Position numbers and translations under genes: made by a program. A model generated the notes under the pieces. The model did not search any database, had not been told where the DNA came from, and worked only from the letters and a program-made list of their open reading frames with translations. A stretch of DNA of 52,989 nucleotides from Verrucomicrobiaceae bacterium (GTDB lineage: Bacteria > Verrucomicrobiota > Verrucomicrobiia > Verrucomicrobiales > Verrucomicrobiaceae): contig JAIYDW010000213.1 in assembly GCA_027487315.1 (NCBI GenBank), positions 1 to 52,989 on the forward strand, given 5' to 3'. This document shows positions 52,584 through 52,989 of the stretch, one piece after another. Numbering within the stretch: position 1 is the first letter of the stretch; every line of letters begins with the position of its first letter.

Positions 52584-52989
52584 TCATGCTGGTGAAAATG
52601 GAGTAGTGTCCAAGTGACTGGCTGAAAAGGTCTGGATGAGGCGAAGACAACGATCTGAAACGACCAACCCGGATGAAGACTGTCCAAAATCATGCTCACC
52701 AGCAAGTCCTGAAATCCGAATCCACCTGAACTCAGGAAGCTGCCGATCCCCGTAAATGTCCGTGAACTGCTCAGATCGTGATACCTCAACATCTGCAACG
52801 GAGAAGCCAGTGAGTCCGGCTGAAACAAAGCTCTCTGTTAGTCCGCGTGTGGCGATGAAACACGGAAAGCTCTCCAATAGATCATCTCCCAGCCAACCAT
52901 CAAAGACGTAGTGCAATCGTGAAACAACGGGCGGATGAACCGCTGTGTCGATCTGTGTATTCGGCCCTAGACCGCCTGCCACCTCTGGC
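52584..52989 (-). CDS. cassette 1 gene, 5'-truncated by window edge
   Basis: The frame is open to the right window edge (the first visible codons read E-V-A-G-G-L); the GTG at 52982 need not be the start. About 134 residues are visible (VHPPVVSRLHYVFDGWLGDD, LLESFPCFIATRGL, FTDIYGDRQLPEFRWIRISG). No membrane helix is seen. No family recognised; the ADVEVS...RWIRISG pattern suggests a small alpha/beta protein. Ends 21 nt before attC1. Confidence 0.75.
   Translation of the reverse strand, partial: PEVAGGLGPNTQIDTAVHPPVVSRLHYVFDGWLGDDLLESFPCFIATRGLTESFVSAGLTGFSVADVEVSRSEQFTDIYGDRQLPEFRWIRISGLAGEHDFGQSSSGLVVSDRCLRLIQTFSASHLDTTPFSPA

Larger units (their letters stand above)
45685..52989 (-). mobile_element. 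integron gene-cassette array (12 attC sites, integrase not in window)
   Basis: Twelve attC-type sites alternate with single short genes, all oriented on the minus strand. In every site the gene lies 5' of the R'' box and the next gene starts 11-54 nt after the conserved GTT of the R' box. Ten sites share almost the same sequence, which is the habit of sedentary chromosomal integrons. Genes differ from one another and show visibly lower GC than the backbone. By attC polarity the attI/intI end lies to the right of base 52989; no integrase gene is in the window. The array ends on the left near 45306 beside a methyltransferase gene. Confidence 0.88.

Overview
The window is bacterial and its backbone most resembles a heterotrophic member of the Verrucomicrobiota/Planctomycetota group. 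The backbone is GC-rich with strong C/G preference at third codon positions. Its gene families are typical of that group: DUF1501, DUF1549/DUF1553 with planctomycete-type cytochrome c motifs, DUF1552, DUF1080, several sulfatases, a beta-helix secreted protein, a sigma factor coupled to a YfbK-like protein, and many secreted proteins. The phylum call is inference from gene content. No rRNA, tRNA, CRISPR array or transposase gene was seen.

Region 1 (1-4.9 kb): the 3' part of DNA polymerase I (polA), an orphan membrane protein, a RelE/ParE toxin-antitoxin pair with a decayed fragment of a second toxin, and a secreted phosphodiesterase-like enzyme. Region 2 (4.9-19.6 kb): a large protein of unknown function, an ECF sigma factor with its membrane partner, a beta-helix protein, a sulfatase, an esterase, a lipoprotein, a NupG-like transporter, a Gfo/Idh/MocA oxidoreductase and an HNH nuclease pair. 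The intergenic DNA here carries a roughly 177-bp palindromic element and other small repeats. Region 3 (19.6-28.4 kb, mostly minus strand): CstA peptide transporter, thiE, a DUF1080 protein, a CLC transporter of probable fluoride type translationally coupled to a trypsin-like protease, an unknown membrane protein and a Tat-exported DUF1552 protein. Region 4 (28.4-45.1 kb): an azurin-like protein that has lost its copper cysteine, a second sulfatase, a TrmH-type rRNA methylase, a MoxR ATPase, cinA, a nucleotidyltransferase gene broken by an amber codon, an L,D-transpeptidase, a 1235-aa DUF1549/DUF1553 cytochrome-type protein with its DUF1501 partner, a second toxin-antitoxin pair, and a methyltransferase.

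Region 5 (about 45.3-52.99 kb) is the most striking part: an integron gene-cassette array. Twelve attC-type recombination sites separate thirteen short genes, all on the minus strand and nearly all unrelated to one another. Ten attC sites are near-identical, about 93-96 bp, with inverted ends GGGCGAAC/GTTCGCCC and an L'' box carrying one extrahelical G. Two are of different sequence but show the same R''-L''-L'-R' layout and the same kind of extra base. The orientation puts the integrase/attI end to the right of the window. The far-left end, expected to be the oldest, shows decay: one attC with damaged boxes, then a foreign attC, then a cassette gene with an in-frame stop. No integrase gene lies in the window, so this is either the distal part of a chromosomal integron or an integrase-less attC cluster. 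Cassette products include a 4Fe-4S ferredoxin, a hotdog thioesterase-like protein, an ankyrin-repeat protein, a VOC-fold lipoprotein, several small membrane proteins and several secreted proteins of unknown function.
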